Shown here: positions 8,741 through 16,743 of the stretch, piece by piece | Layout: the number at the start of each line of letters is the position of its first letter | Numbering within the stretch: position 1 is the stretch's first letter | Assembly: GCA_947450025.1 (NCBI GenBank) | Contig: CANFTW010000001.1 | Coordinates: 62,001-126,000, forward strand | Length of the DNA stretch: 64,000 bases | Direction: 5' to 3' | Origin: Bacteroidota bacterium | GTDB taxonomy: Bacteria > Bacteroidota > Bacteroidia > B-17B0 > Aurantibacillaceae | Notes under the pieces: model-generated | Database searches by the model: none | Told to the model about the DNA's origin: nothing | The model's input: the letters and a program-made list of their open reading frames with translations, nothing else | Program-made: the position numbers and the translations under genes

Positions 8741-9739
8741 CTAACTCAACTGATCAGCCAACATTTCCATTTCTCGCTTTGCATCTTTATGATTGTAAAT
8801 AATATTATTTACAGCGTTGGTAATTGGCATATTGACATTGTATTTTTTGTTAATTTCTACCACGCATTTCACAGCGTAATAACCTTCGGCTATCATATTC
8901 ATTTCTAATTGGGCTTGCTTTACACCATAACCTTTTCCAAGCATAGCACCAAACATACGGTTACGAGAAAACTGAGAATAGGCTGTTACAATTAAATCTC
9001 CTAAATAAGCAGAAGCTTTGGTATCTCTGTCAATTGGATGCACAGCAGCCACAAAACGATCTATTTCCTGAATAGCATTACTCACCAAAACTGATAAAAA
9101 GTTATCTCCATAACCAAGACTATGACAAATACCACCAGCAACAGCAACAACATTCTTTAAAACCGCCGATAATTCTGTTCCATAGATATCATCACTACTT
9201 GAGCATTTGATGTAACGACATTTCATGTATTCGCACAATTCATCTGCCTTGGAAATATCACGAGACGCTAATGTTAAGTAGGATAACTTTTCTAAAGCAA
9301 CTTCCTCTGCATGACAAGGTCCAGTAATAACACCAATACTATCTAAAGGAACTTGAAATACCGTATTCAAATATTCGCCAACAATTAAATTATACTCAGG
9401 TACTATACCTTTAATAGCAGAGAACACCGTTTTGCCTTTAAATACATCTGCTGAAATATCTTTAATCGTATTATTTATAAAGGCAGACGGTACAGCTAAA
9501 ATGATCACATCAGCATTGGTTATTGTTTCTAATAAATTAGATGATAGATGTAATTTGTTTAAATCGAAATTAACAGAACTTAAATAACGTGGATTGTGTT
9601 GGTATTTAACCATATAGTCCACATCAGATTGATTTCTAAAGTACCAACTCACTTTACTCGCGTTGTTACATAATATTTTTACAATGGCTGTTGCCCAACT
9701 TCCACTTCCTATTACTGCTATTCTTTTTCCGTTTGTCAT
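8741..9739 (-). CDS. gpsA: NAD(P)H-dependent glycerol-3-phosphate dehydrogenase
   Basis: Reduces dihydroxyacetone phosphate to sn-glycerol 3-phosphate, the backbone precursor of phospholipids, in the cytoplasm. The N-terminal Rossmann motif GSGSWATA sits at residues 11-18, followed by ITGPCHAEEVA and the catalytic lysine region SAVLKNVVAVAGG. The 332-residue length matches the family. It is the last gene of a long minus-strand run, starting 5 bases after the stop of the exonuclease gene, so it is probably cotranscribed with folA and the exonuclease. Confidence 0.95.
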   Translation of the reverse strand: MTNGKRIAVIGSGSWATAIVKILCNNASKVSWYFRNQSDVDYMVKYQHNPRYLSSVNFDLNKLHLSSNLLETITNADVIILAVPSAFINNTIKDISADVFKGKTVFSAIKGIVPEYNLIVGEYLNTVFQVPLDSIGVITGPCHAEEVALEKLSYLTLASRDISKADELCEYMKCRYIKCSSSDDIYGTELSAVLKNVVAVAGGICHSLGYGDNFLSVLVSNAIQEIDRFVAAVHPIDRDTKASAYLGDLIVTAYSQFSRNRMFGAMLGKGYGVKQAQLEMNMIAEGYYAVKCVVEINKKYNVNMPITNAVNNIIYNHKDAKREMEMLADQLS

Positions 9740-9744
9740 AAATG

Positions 9745-10440
9745 TTATGTGTAAATAATATCTTTATCATTTAATGGCGACAATCCTTTTAAAGACAGAT
9801 ATATGCGTGCCAAAGTAATGACGTCTTTTATGCAATATGTTTTTATTCGTTCAATATTTTTTTCTTCGTAATACACTTTTGCTATTTGACTTCCATCAAT
9901 ATCATCCTTTGGAGAAGGAATTCCGAATATATGCGCTAATAAATTTAACGATGTGAAGTTTTTAATATCGCCAAAACGCCACATTTCCATGGTATCTAGG
10001 TGCTTTACTTCCCAAGGTTTCATGCCTTGTAGTTGCAATAATTTCGGCAATGCAATTTTATTAACTAACAATCGGCGACATAAAAATGGATAATCAAACT
10101 CTTTACCATTATGCGCGCATAAAAAATGCTCTTTCGTATTGAAGAATTGTTCGAGCAATTTAGAAAACTCTGTTAAGATATCATGCTCATTATCACCAGC
10201 AATAGCTTTGGTTCTAAATTTCCCTTCACTCATAAAACCTAAGCCAATACAAACCACTTTAGCAAACTCGGCATAAATACCAGCTTTAGCATATTGCTGT
10301 TCAGGCATGATGTCCTTGCTGTACATCCATTTTTTATCCCATAATTCTTTCTCTGTTTCAGACAAAGAAGCATATTGATAATGAATAGGAGCCGATTCAA
10401 TATCAATAAATAAAATGTTTTCTAATTTAATAAAACTCAT
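9745..10440 (-). CDS. PolB-like predicted 3'-5' exonuclease
   Basis: RNase H-fold nuclease related to the proofreading domain of family B DNA polymerases (the uncharacterised PolB-like exonuclease family). The exonuclease motif I is visible as FIDIES (D13, E15), motif II as CAHNGKEFDYPFL and motif III around KTYCIKDVITLARIYL, so the catalytic acidic residues appear intact. At 231 residues it is a free-standing exonuclease with no polymerase domain. The start overlaps the folA stop by 4 bases. Substrate is not known; a repair role is inferred. Confidence 0.8.
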   Translation of the reverse strand: MSFIKLENILFIDIESAPIHYQYASLSETEKELWDKKWMYSKDIMPEQQYAKAGIYAEFAKVVCIGLGFMSEGKFRTKAIAGDNEHDILTEFSKLLEQFFNTKEHFLCAHNGKEFDYPFLCRRLLVNKIALPKLLQLQGMKPWEVKHLDTMEMWRFGDIKNFTSLNLLAHIFGIPSPKDDIDGSQIAKVYYEEKNIERIKTYCIKDVITLARIYLSLKGLSPLNDKDIIYT

Positions 10441-10931
10441 TTTCGTTCGAATTTTTGAAAGGTATAATCAAATTTATTTTTTTCATCAGCCAAATGTTTT
10501 TCTTCCCAAGCCAAATCAAACTTAGATTTGTCAATTTCAGGAAAATATACATCACCATCTATCACAGTATTAACTAATGTGATATAAATTGTATCAACTG
10601 AATCAATCGATTGCTTGTAAATTTCGCCGCCACCGATAATAAAGACTTCTTTCTCAGCATGCAATTTCACCAATGCTTCGTCAATACTTCCTACTACAGT
10701 TAAATCAAATTGATTGTCGGCATTAAAACTTTTATCTCTTGTAATGACCACATTTTGTCTCCCCGGTAAGGTTCTCCCAATAGATTGAAATGTTTTTCGC
10801 CCCATAAACACAGGACAACCCATAGTGGTTGTTTTAAAAAATTTCAAGTCAGCAGGTAAATGCCAAAGCAATTGATTGTCTTTACCAATAGCATGATTTA
10901 AAGAGGTTGCTACAATGATAGATACTTTCAT
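10437..10931 (-). CDS. folA: Dihydrofolate reductase
   Basis: Reduces dihydrofolate to tetrahydrofolate with NADPH. The sequence shows the N-terminal ATSLNHAIGKDNQLLWHLP with active-site D28 (the usual D27), the nucleotide-binding FMGRKTFQSIGRTLPGR, and VIGGGEIY near residue 106. I use the ATG at 10931, giving 165 residues, which begins MKVSIIVA as in the family; the frame is open for 18 more codons upstream but those overlap the preceding gene. It starts 2 bases after the stop of the repeat-protein gene. Confidence 0.94.
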   Translation of the reverse strand: MKVSIIVATSLNHAIGKDNQLLWHLPADLKFFKTTTMGCPVFMGRKTFQSIGRTLPGRQNVVITRDKSFNADNQFDLTVVGSIDEALVKLHAEKEVFIIGGGEIYKQSIDSVDTIYITLVNTVIDGDVYFPEIDKSKFDLAWEEKHLADEKNKFDYTFQKFERK

Positions 10932-10933
10932 AA

Positions 10934-11338
10934 TTAATACGCTAAATCCTCTATAAAGAAAAAGAAAACAACTGCTGCTACCCAATCTCTGCGAACCCCT
11001 TTACAATCACCTATTCTACTGCCGTTATAATAAATATCACCATCATCTTCTATCTGACCAATACGACTACCATTTTTGTAAACATCACCATCCGATTCTA
11101 TTTGCCCTACTCGACTGCCATTTTTATAAATATCTCCATCCGATTCAATTTGACCTACTCGACTGCCATTCACATAAACATCTCCATCCGATTCAATTTG
11201 ACCTTTTCGTGAACCGCCAATATACACATCCCCATCCGATTCGATTTCACCTTTCTTACTTCCTTTAATATAGAGACTTTGGGATGAAACTGATGTGTAA
11301 AAAAATCCAGCTAGTAGTATAAAAATTAGTTTTTTCAT
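10934..11338 (-). CDS. Secreted protein of tandem 16-residue repeats
   Basis: Not a family I can name. A signal peptide (about residues 1-20, cleavage after SVSSQ) is followed by five near-identical 16-residue units and one partial unit (residues 24-114) with the pattern x-N-G-S-R-x-G-Q-I-E-S-D-G-D-x-Y. The regular G and D spacing and the single hydrophobic positions suggest a short-turn beta structure, perhaps a solenoid. A hydrophobic tail rich in F and V ends the protein (residues 115-134), which could be a membrane or surface contact. It sits one base after a T9SS cargo gene and 2 bases before folA, so it is cotranscribed with unrelated genes. Function is unknown. Confidence 0.75.
   Translation of the reverse strand: MKKLIFILLAGFFYTSVSSQSLYIKGSKKGEIESDGDVYIGGSRKGQIESDGDVYVNGSRVGQIESDGDIYKNGSRVGQIESDGDVYKNGSRIGQIEDDGDIYYNGSRIGDCKGVRRDWVAAVVFFFFIEDLAY
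10997..11269 (-). repeat. Tandem 48-bp coding repeats (5.7 copies)
   Basis: In-frame tandem array of 48-bp units that encode the 16-residue repeats of the secreted protein. Full units run 11269-11222, 11221-11174, 11173-11126, 11125-11078 and 11077-11030, with a partial unit at 11029-10997. The inner units are the most alike at DNA level, the edges diverge, which is the pattern of expansion by slippage or unequal exchange. Confidence 0.85.
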
Positions 11339-11339
11339 T

Positions 11340-12245
11340 TTATTGTTTTACAAATTTTGATTGATATTGATTACCTGATTTATCTTGAATTTTAATAACA
11401 TACAAGCCATCTGCTAAAGAAGATATATTGATAGATTGTAAGCCTGATAAATTTCCTTTTAATATTATTGCTCCTAAATTATTGAAAATTGAATATTCAT
11501 TTAATTGTAACGAAGCGTTTATATTTAATTCAAAATTAGTAGGATTAGGAAATGTTTCAATAAATCGACTAGAACTTAAATCAGCTACTGAGTTTATATT
11601 ACAAGTTGAAAACCCTGTTGAGTATACAGCTGAGGGTTCAAAAGGACATCCTCCTAAATAGCCAGTAACATCAAACTTATCTTTAAATCCCACACCTTCA
11701 ATTAGTGATGTTTCAAATCCACCATTTATCAAACATCCAAAATTAAACTGTTTATAATATGAACCACATATTAAAACGCTATCAATAGAGTTCACAATCC
11801 TTCTCTGATTATTCGTAATATTCCCGAAACTAGTATAAGCAAATGTCTCTTTTAATGTGTCGCCAACATTCAAATTAAAATCATACCATAGTGTATCTTT
11901 ATTAGTTCCTGCTGTAACATCCAAATAATAAGCCTTTTTATTAATAGAATCATTTCTATAACCAAAAGCAAAAACTTTAGGACCAAAATTAAAAGGATTA
12001 TACATACTAATGGATACTGTTACCTTTTTATAAGTAAACAAACCAACTATCGTATCTCCTAGCGCTTCGTAATGTTGATAGGTTAAATAAGAACCCGTTG
12101 GAGGGGAACCAATATAATACTGACCAGACACATTCCAACTTCCATAGGTTTGAGGAAATGGTTTGTAAACATTGGTTTGAGAAAATACATTACCGCAAAC
12201 TACTAAAGCAATAATCAATAGTTTAAATGATTTAATAGTTTGCAT
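11340..12245 (-). CDS. Secreted T9SS type A cargo protein, function unknown
   Basis: Exported protein of 301 residues. The N-terminal signal peptide ends near VCGNVFSQ (residue 23). The C-terminal 75 residues form a type A sorting domain, recognisable from FPNPTNFELNIN, the middle YSIFNNLGAII and the end GLYVIKIQDKSGNQYQSKFVKQ. The central part has no family I recognise; it is rich in Y, G and T and contains several Cys (around residues 157-217). It lies between kdsA (24 bases upstream) and the repeat protein (1 base downstream). T9SS would carry it across the outer membrane. Confidence 0.82.
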   Translation of the reverse strand: MQTIKSFKLLIIALVVCGNVFSQTNVYKPFPQTYGSWNVSGQYYIGSPPTGSYLTYQHYEALGDTIVGLFTYKKVTVSISMYNPFNFGPKVFAFGYRNDSINKKAYYLDVTAGTNKDTLWYDFNLNVGDTLKETFAYTSFGNITNNQRRIVNSIDSVLICGSYYKQFNFGCLINGGFETSLIEGVGFKDKFDVTGYLGGCPFEPSAVYSTGFSTCNINSVADLSSSRFIETFPNPTNFELNINASLQLNEYSIFNNLGAIILKGNLSGLQSINISSLADGLYVIKIQDKSGNQYQSKFVKQ

Positions 12246-12269
12246 TATAATGAGTTTTATTGTTAATAA

Positions 12270-13103
12270 TTAATCTCTGTATTTCACTTCCACATTGTGA
12301 AGTTCTATAATTGGTTTCAAGAACTCTTCAAGATCAGTCACGCATAATTGAGAAGCCGCATCGCATAATGCTGTTTCAGGATTAGGATGTGTTTCAATGA
12401 ACATACCGTCAATACCTGATGCTACTCCTGCTCTAGCTAATACTGGCAAGAACTCACGAGCCCCACCTTTTTTATCGGAACTTGGAATGCCATATTTACG
12501 CACACAGTGAGTCACATCAAATACTACTGGATAACCAATATTATTCATGTGATAAAATGCACGAGGATCAACAATTAAATCATTGTAACCAAAAGAATAA
12601 CCTCTCTCCGTTAAAATCACTTGATCATTACCACTATCAATACATTTTTGTACTGGGTGTTTCATATTATCAGGTGCTAAAAACTGCCCATGTTTAATAT
12701 TAATCACGCGTCCTGTTTTTGCAGAAGCTACTAATAAAGATGACTGCATGCATAAATATGCTGGTATTTGTAATACATCACACACATCTGCCGCTGCTGC
12801 TGCTTGATCATGAGAGTGAATATCCGTTAATACAGGGAAACCAAACTGGTCCTTGATTTTACCCAACATTTCACACCCCTTAATTAAACCTGGTCCTTGG
12901 TAGTAACTTAAACTACTGCGGTTATCTTTGGTGAAAGATGATTTATAAATAATTTTAATTTTTAAACGCTCTTGAACTTCTCTCAACTTCTCAGCTGTTT
13001 TCATCATAATAGATTCTTCTTCTATTACGCAAGGCCCCGAAATCAAGAATAACTCTTTACTTCCGCACTCAATATCTCCTACTTTTACTATTTTTTTTGA
13101 CAT
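12270..13103 (-). CDS. kdsA: 3-deoxy-8-phosphooctulonate (Kdo-8-P) synthase
   Basis: Condenses arabinose 5-phosphate with phosphoenolpyruvate to form Kdo-8-phosphate for the inner core of lipopolysaccharide. The 277-residue sequence shows LISGPCVIEEES near residue 20, the substrate-binding KSSFTKDNRSS near 54, PVLTDIHS and the NIKHGQFLAP segment, and FDVTHCVRKYG. It starts 12 bases after the kdnB stop. Its position with kdnB and kdnA puts the enzyme that makes Kdo beside the two that convert it to 8-amino-Kdo. Confidence 0.96.
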   Translation of the reverse strand: MSKKIVKVGDIECGSKELFLISGPCVIEEESIMMKTAEKLREVQERLKIKIIYKSSFTKDNRSSLSYYQGPGLIKGCEMLGKIKDQFGFPVLTDIHSHDQAAAAADVCDVLQIPAYLCMQSSLLVASAKTGRVINIKHGQFLAPDNMKHPVQKCIDSGNDQVILTERGYSFGYNDLIVDPRAFYHMNNIGYPVVFDVTHCVRKYGIPSSDKKGGAREFLPVLARAGVASGIDGMFIETHPNPETALCDAASQLCVTDLEEFLKPIIELHNVEVKYRD

Positions 13104-13115
13104 GTTTTTTGTTTT

Positions 13116-14198
13116 TTATAATCTTCTAAATAAATCCTTAATATAATCCATGGTTGCAATCTCTTTATAATTATCACCAAATGCGTGATTCCACATAAAA
13201 GGTAAATTATACGATACTTGTGCCATAGCTGTAATTTGTTCTTCTGTCCAGTCTTTACTTAAGTTTTGAGGCAATACAATTTTATGCTTTTCAATCATTT
13301 GCATAAATTCACTATGGCCTTTTAAGTAAATATCTCCTAAGTGTTGAAATATTAAACAATTAGCATAACAATGACGAGTTCCTAAAACCATTGATAAACC
13401 ATAGCTCAAAGCATGACATACACCTACTTCACTATATGTTAAACTTAAACCTCCCATTAAAGAAGCTACCATTAACTTGTCATCATTTTCGGGAGTACGA
13501 CCAGCGTTTGGTCCTAAATATACTTCTCTGCAAAGTTTTAACGATTGCTCACCATAAGCTAAACTAAAAGCATTGTTTCTGATACCTGTTTCTGATTCAA
13601 TACAGTGAATGTAAGTATCCATACCTGTATAAAACCACCAATCAGTAGGAACAGAGGCAATTAATTCTGGATCTAAAATCACTTGATTAAAAACCGTCCA
13701 ATCGCATTTTAATCCTAATTTTTTTTCTGGCCCTGTTAATACTGCCGTCATTGATACTTCAGCACCTGTACCAGAAATAGTTGGAACACCTAAGTGATAA
13801 ATACCTGGTTTCTTCACCAAGTTTAATCCTTGATACAATGTTGAAGAACCTTCGTTAGTAAGCATTAATGATAAAGCTTTAGCGATATCCATAATGCTAC
13901 CTCCACCAATTCCAATCACACCACTTGGTAAACCTTGCTTTGCTAATATTTCATCACGCAATGAATCTATTTGCTCTGTCTTTGGTTCATGAGGATCAAC
14001 GTCAATATAATAAATTAAATCCTCTGGTTTGTTTTGTAATTTGTTTGATAAAGGCTTTCCTTTAAAGTAATTATCCACTACATAAACAAAGTAGTTTTTA
14101 TTTTCTTTACGAATAGGTTCAACCGTTTCTGCTAATTGAGCAAACGAACCACGACCGTAAGTGACTTTATCAATATTTTTAAAATTTTTGTGTTGCAT
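13116..14198 (-). CDS. kdnB: Kdo 8-oxidase KdnB (iron-type alcohol dehydrogenase)
   Basis: Member of the iron-containing alcohol dehydrogenase family that resembles KdnB, which oxidises the C8 hydroxyl of Kdo to the aldehyde. The nucleotide-binding GIGGGSIMDIAKAL lies near residue 96, SGTGAEVSMTAVL near 142, and metal-ligand regions are visible as GMDTYIHCIES, CHALSYGLS and GTRHCYANC. The close pairing with the KdnA-like transaminase (5-base gap) and kdsA (12-base gap) is what separates KdnB from other members of this broad family. The assignment therefore mixes sequence resemblance and context. Confidence 0.85.
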   Translation of the reverse strand: MQHKNFKNIDKVTYGRGSFAQLAETVEPIRKENKNYFVYVVDNYFKGKPLSNKLQNKPEDLIYYIDVDPHEPKTEQIDSLRDEILAKQGLPSGVIGIGGGSIMDIAKALSLMLTNEGSSTLYQGLNLVKKPGIYHLGVPTISGTGAEVSMTAVLTGPEKKLGLKCDWTVFNQVILDPELIASVPTDWWFYTGMDTYIHCIESETGIRNNAFSLAYGEQSLKLCREVYLGPNAGRTPENDDKLMVASLMGGLSLTYSEVGVCHALSYGLSMVLGTRHCYANCLIFQHLGDIYLKGHSEFMQMIEKHKIVLPQNLSKDWTEEQITAMAQVSYNLPFMWNHAFGDNYKEIATMDYIKDLFRRL

Positions 14199-14203
14199 GT
14201 TTA

Positions 14204-15412
14204 TTAAGCATTAACAGGCTTTAAAGCCTTAGTAGCACATTCAGAAATTTTAGCAGCTAAGGCTTTCAATTCTTCCTCTGTCCAAGTGCAACGTATACCA
14301 AAAGAAATTAAACGACCAACAACTGCTTGCGTTTTAGGAATATCTAAATTATGATAATCTTGTGGCGCACCTAATAATTGAATTGGTAATTTAGAAGCTG
14401 TTTTCAAGCCTTTAATATGTTCCCATTGATTAATAAAGTGATACATGTTTGTGAACCAATAGTTAAATCCAGCAACACCTGCTTTATTAAACTCATCAAC
14501 GGTGCGTTTAGCTGTTTCAGTATCAGGCATTAAAATATTTAAGAACGTTCCTGAATCACCATTATCATCCCCTAATTTAGAGAAACTAATGCCTTCTACT
14601 TTAGATAATTCTTTTTGTAAGAACGCTTTGTTTTTTAAGTTTGCTTCTCTGATAGCTGGCACTTTACGAGTTTGAGCCGCACCAACTGCTGCGTGTAATT
14701 CAGAGATACGATAGTTAAATCCTATGATTGGGTGATTTTCCATACCACGGTTATTTCCAACATGGTCATGACCATGATCACAGTAGCTATCTGCTAATTT
14801 GTATATGTTTTCATCATTTGTTACAAAAATACCGCCTTCTCCTGCTGTTGCAATTTTAAAGAAGTCGAAAGAGTATGCGCCAGCGCTACCAAATAAACCT
14901 GTTGCTGTTCCTTTGTATGAAGCTGCAAATGCTTGACCTGCATCTTCCACTAATTTTAATTTATGCTCTTTTACAACAGCCATAATTTCGTCCATGTTAG
15001 CATTACCACCGCACATATGAACTAAACATACCGCTTTGGTTTTTGGAGTAATAGCTTTTTTTATTCCTTCAGCACTTAAACATAACGTTTCATCAATTTC
15101 AGCAAATACTGGCAAAGCGCCAAGCATTAACACGGCTTCAATTGTTGCAATGTAGGTAAATGGAGGACAAATAACTTCATCTCCAGTTCCAATACCACTA
15201 GCTGCTAAAGCTGCTAAAATAGCTGCTGAACCATTAGATACAGCTAAGGCATATTTTGCACCAGTTATTTTTTTAGCTTCCGCTTCAAAGTCTTTTGCTT
15301 TCCAAATATTGTTACGTTGTGCATCATGGTTAAAACGGAACATAATTCCGGTTGATAACACATCTTCAATTTCCTTGCGCTCTTCTGCGCCAAATAATTC
15401 AGTTCCTGGCAT
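14204..15412 (-). CDS. kdnA: 8-amino-Kdo transaminase KdnA (DegT/DnrJ family)
   Basis: PLP-dependent sugar aminotransferase that, with KdnB, turns Kdo into 8-amino-3,8-dideoxy-octulosonate (Kdo8N). The start MPGTELFGAEERKEIEDVL with FRFNHDAQRNNIWK soon after follows the pattern I know for KdnA. The fold-type I core shows VSNGSAA near residue 59, EDAGQAF near 157 and the PLP lysine K186 in DFFKIATAGEGG. The length of 402 residues fits. It is followed 5 bases later by kdnB and preceded by an unknown gene 31 bases away. Confidence 0.87.
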   Translation of the reverse strand: MPGTELFGAEERKEIEDVLSTGIMFRFNHDAQRNNIWKAKDFEAEAKKITGAKYALAVSNGSAAILAALAASGIGTGDEVICPPFTYIATIEAVLMLGALPVFAEIDETLCLSAEGIKKAITPKTKAVCLVHMCGGNANMDEIMAVVKEHKLKLVEDAGQAFAASYKGTATGLFGSAGAYSFDFFKIATAGEGGIFVTNDENIYKLADSYCDHGHDHVGNNRGMENHPIIGFNYRISELHAAVGAAQTRKVPAIREANLKNKAFLQKELSKVEGISFSKLGDDNGDSGTFLNILMPDTETAKRTVDEFNKAGVAGFNYWFTNMYHFINQWEHIKGLKTASKLPIQLLGAPQDYHNLDIPKTQAVVGRLISFGIRCTWTEEELKALAAKISECATKALKPVNA

Positions 15413-15443
15413 TGTATTGATTTTTAGTTATTGGAGTATATAT

Positions 15444-15905
15444 TTAATTAGGTAAAAATTCAAAATTATTAAGTTCATCAATTACACCAAAGTTCACCGA
15501 CGACATTTTTCCATTTTCAAAATAACAATCTAAGCCTGCTTCATCAAAGCTTAAACGCTTCTCTCCCCAATCTTGTTTTTCGGTATCTGTAATAGTGAAG
15601 TTATGTTCTTTCATCAAGTCAATTAATTGTTGCTCACTCAAGGAAAATATCTTTTTAGAAAACAACAGTGTATCTTTATTATCAACCTCTACACTGCCAA
15701 ATTTCATTGAATTTTTATTATCAAAAAACAATGAAAATCCAGATTCCCAATAATGGTAAACCGTGCATGAAGTTTCTAAAATCGTATCATCCAATACTTG
15801 TATTTCTTCTGGTTTTCCAAAAACTAATTCAGCATCAACTGCAGTAACACCAAAGTTTAATGTACAAAATCCCTTTAATAAATTTATTTGAGGCGTGAAG
15901 TTCAT
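15444..15905 (-). CDS. Conserved-looking hypothetical protein
   Basis: I do not recognise this 153-residue protein. It has no signal peptide or membrane segment and is acidic overall. It contains FGKPEEIQVLDDTILE, then a stretch with Y-x-Y-W-E-S-G-F-S-L-F-F-D and a Trp-containing motif DWGEKRLSFDEAGLDCYFENG that suggest repeated beta strands. It is the first gene of the minus-strand run that continues into kdnA with a 31-base gap, so it is likely cotranscribed with the Kdo8N genes. A role in that pathway is only an inference from position. Confidence 0.7.
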   Translation of the reverse strand: MNFTPQINLLKGFCTLNFGVTAVDAELVFGKPEEIQVLDDTILETSCTVYHYWESGFSLFFDNKNSMKFGSVEVDNKDTLLFSKKIFSLSEQQLIDLMKEHNFTITDTEKQDWGEKRLSFDEAGLDCYFENGKMSSVNFGVIDELNNFEFLPN

Positions 15906-15980
15906 AAGTGACTATAAAAATAAGGCTAATAGCCAGTAAAAGCAAATCAGCAAAATAAAATAAAAAAAAATAAAAAAAAT

Positions 15981-16011
15981 TTTGCTAGTTAACAAATCGT
16001 TTATATATTTG
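15981..16011 (+). promoter_or_regulatory. Promoter of tRNA-Lys
   Basis: TTTG at 15981-15984, a 19-base spacer and TATATTTG at 16004-16011 make a full Bacteroidota housekeeping promoter. Transcription would start about 30 bases upstream of the tRNA. Confidence 0.75.
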
Positions 16012-16045
16012 CAGCCCGAAAAGGAAAGAACGTTCTTAAATTCAT

Positions 16046-16118
16046 GATTCTGTAGCTCAGTTGGTAGAGCAATACACTTTTAATGTATGGGCCCTGGGTT
16101 CGAGTCCCAGCAGGATCA
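16046..16118 (+). tRNA. tRNA-Lys (anticodon UUU)
   Basis: Cloverleaf of 73 bases. The acceptor stem pairs GATTCTG with CAGGATC (one G-T pair), the D stem pairs GCTC with GAGC, the anticodon stem ATACA/TGTAT encloses the loop CTTTTAA with anticodon TTT, and the T arm is CTGGG-TTCGAGT-CCCAG. The discriminator base is A at 16118. A canonical promoter precedes it and a strong terminator follows, so it is a single-gene unit. Confidence 0.97.
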
Positions 16119-16140
16119 CAAGAATAGTAACTAATTCGGT

Positions 16141-16170
16141 AAAGCCTTTAAATGAAAATTTAAAGGCTTT
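16141..16170 (+). terminator. Terminator after tRNA-Lys
   Basis: Perfect 13-bp stem (16141-16153 with 16158-16170, GCCTTT/AAAGGC core) with a GAAA tetraloop and a T run to 16174. It lies between the tRNA and the convergent RNase H gene. Confidence 0.9.
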
Positions 16171-16200
16171 TTTTATTCCATTAAATCCTTATAATTATGA

Positions 16201-16665
16201 TCATTCGCGAACTGCCTCTCTCACAAGCTTTCTAGATAACTTGTCAACTTCTATGTTATAATTAACAATTTCGGTAACCTTTTGATGAGCTTTGATTTTT
16301 ACAAACTCAACATCAATAGTTTTTAATAAAATTAATAATTCCTTTACTAAATCTACATTACGAATATCTTTTCCCGCTTTAGTTTTAAAATCAGAAGCTA
16401 TGAATTTAGATTGTCGTTCGATTAAACCTATAACATACTGACTGTCAGAAATGATTTTTAGTTTTGTAACCAAAGCCCACTTCTCCTTTACATATTTAAG
16501 TGAATTTATAACAGCCAATATTTCCATTCGATTGTGGGTTGTCTGGAATTCTATACCAGACAACTTTATTTTTTCATTATGATATAAAATAACCGATGCC
16601 CACGCACCAATGCATTGCAGAGTATGACATGAACCATCGGTATATATTTCGGCAAAGGAATGCAT
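16201..16665 (-). CDS. rnhA: Ribonuclease HI
   Basis: Cleaves the RNA strand of RNA-DNA hybrids. The catalytic acids are visible in order: D10 in IYTDGS, E48 in HNRMEILAV, D74 in IISDSQYV, and a late Asp in IEVDKLSRKLV. Position 48 for the Glu matches the classic enzyme. The 154-residue length is normal. The C-terminal part is divergent, with KAHQ in place of the usual GHxG loop. It converges on the tRNA-Lys gene and shares the intervening terminator region. Confidence 0.87.
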   Translation of the reverse strand: MHSFAEIYTDGSCHTLQCIGAWASVILYHNEKIKLSGIEFQTTHNRMEILAVINSLKYVKEKWALVTKLKIISDSQYVIGLIERQSKFIASDFKTKAGKDIRNVDLVKELLILLKTIDVEFVKIKAHQKVTEIVNYNIEVDKLSRKLVREAVRE

Positions 16666-16726
16666 CTAATAAATTATGGTTAAGGTATAAACTATTTTTA
16701 ATTAATCGAATGTTCCTGATTTTATT

Positions 16727-16734
16727 TAGCTTTG
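16727..16734 (+). promoter_or_regulatory. -7 box for the YdcF-like gene, 9 nt from ATG
   Basis: TAGCTTTG fits TAnnTTTG, with 9 bases before the ATG at 16744. It gives a mRNA with almost no leader. Confidence 0.45.
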
Positions 16735-16743
16735 AATAGCTAA

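Noticed and set aside
10997-11269. Possible CRISPR array or minisatellite because of regular 48-bp repeats
   Set aside because: The units abut without unique spacers, keep the reading frame and encode a clear protein repeat behind a signal peptide, so this is a coding tandem repeat.
16061-16261. Open frame of 66 codons on the plus strand
   Set aside because: It lies over the tRNA-Lys gene, its terminator and the end of the RNase H gene, and its translation has no protein-like features.
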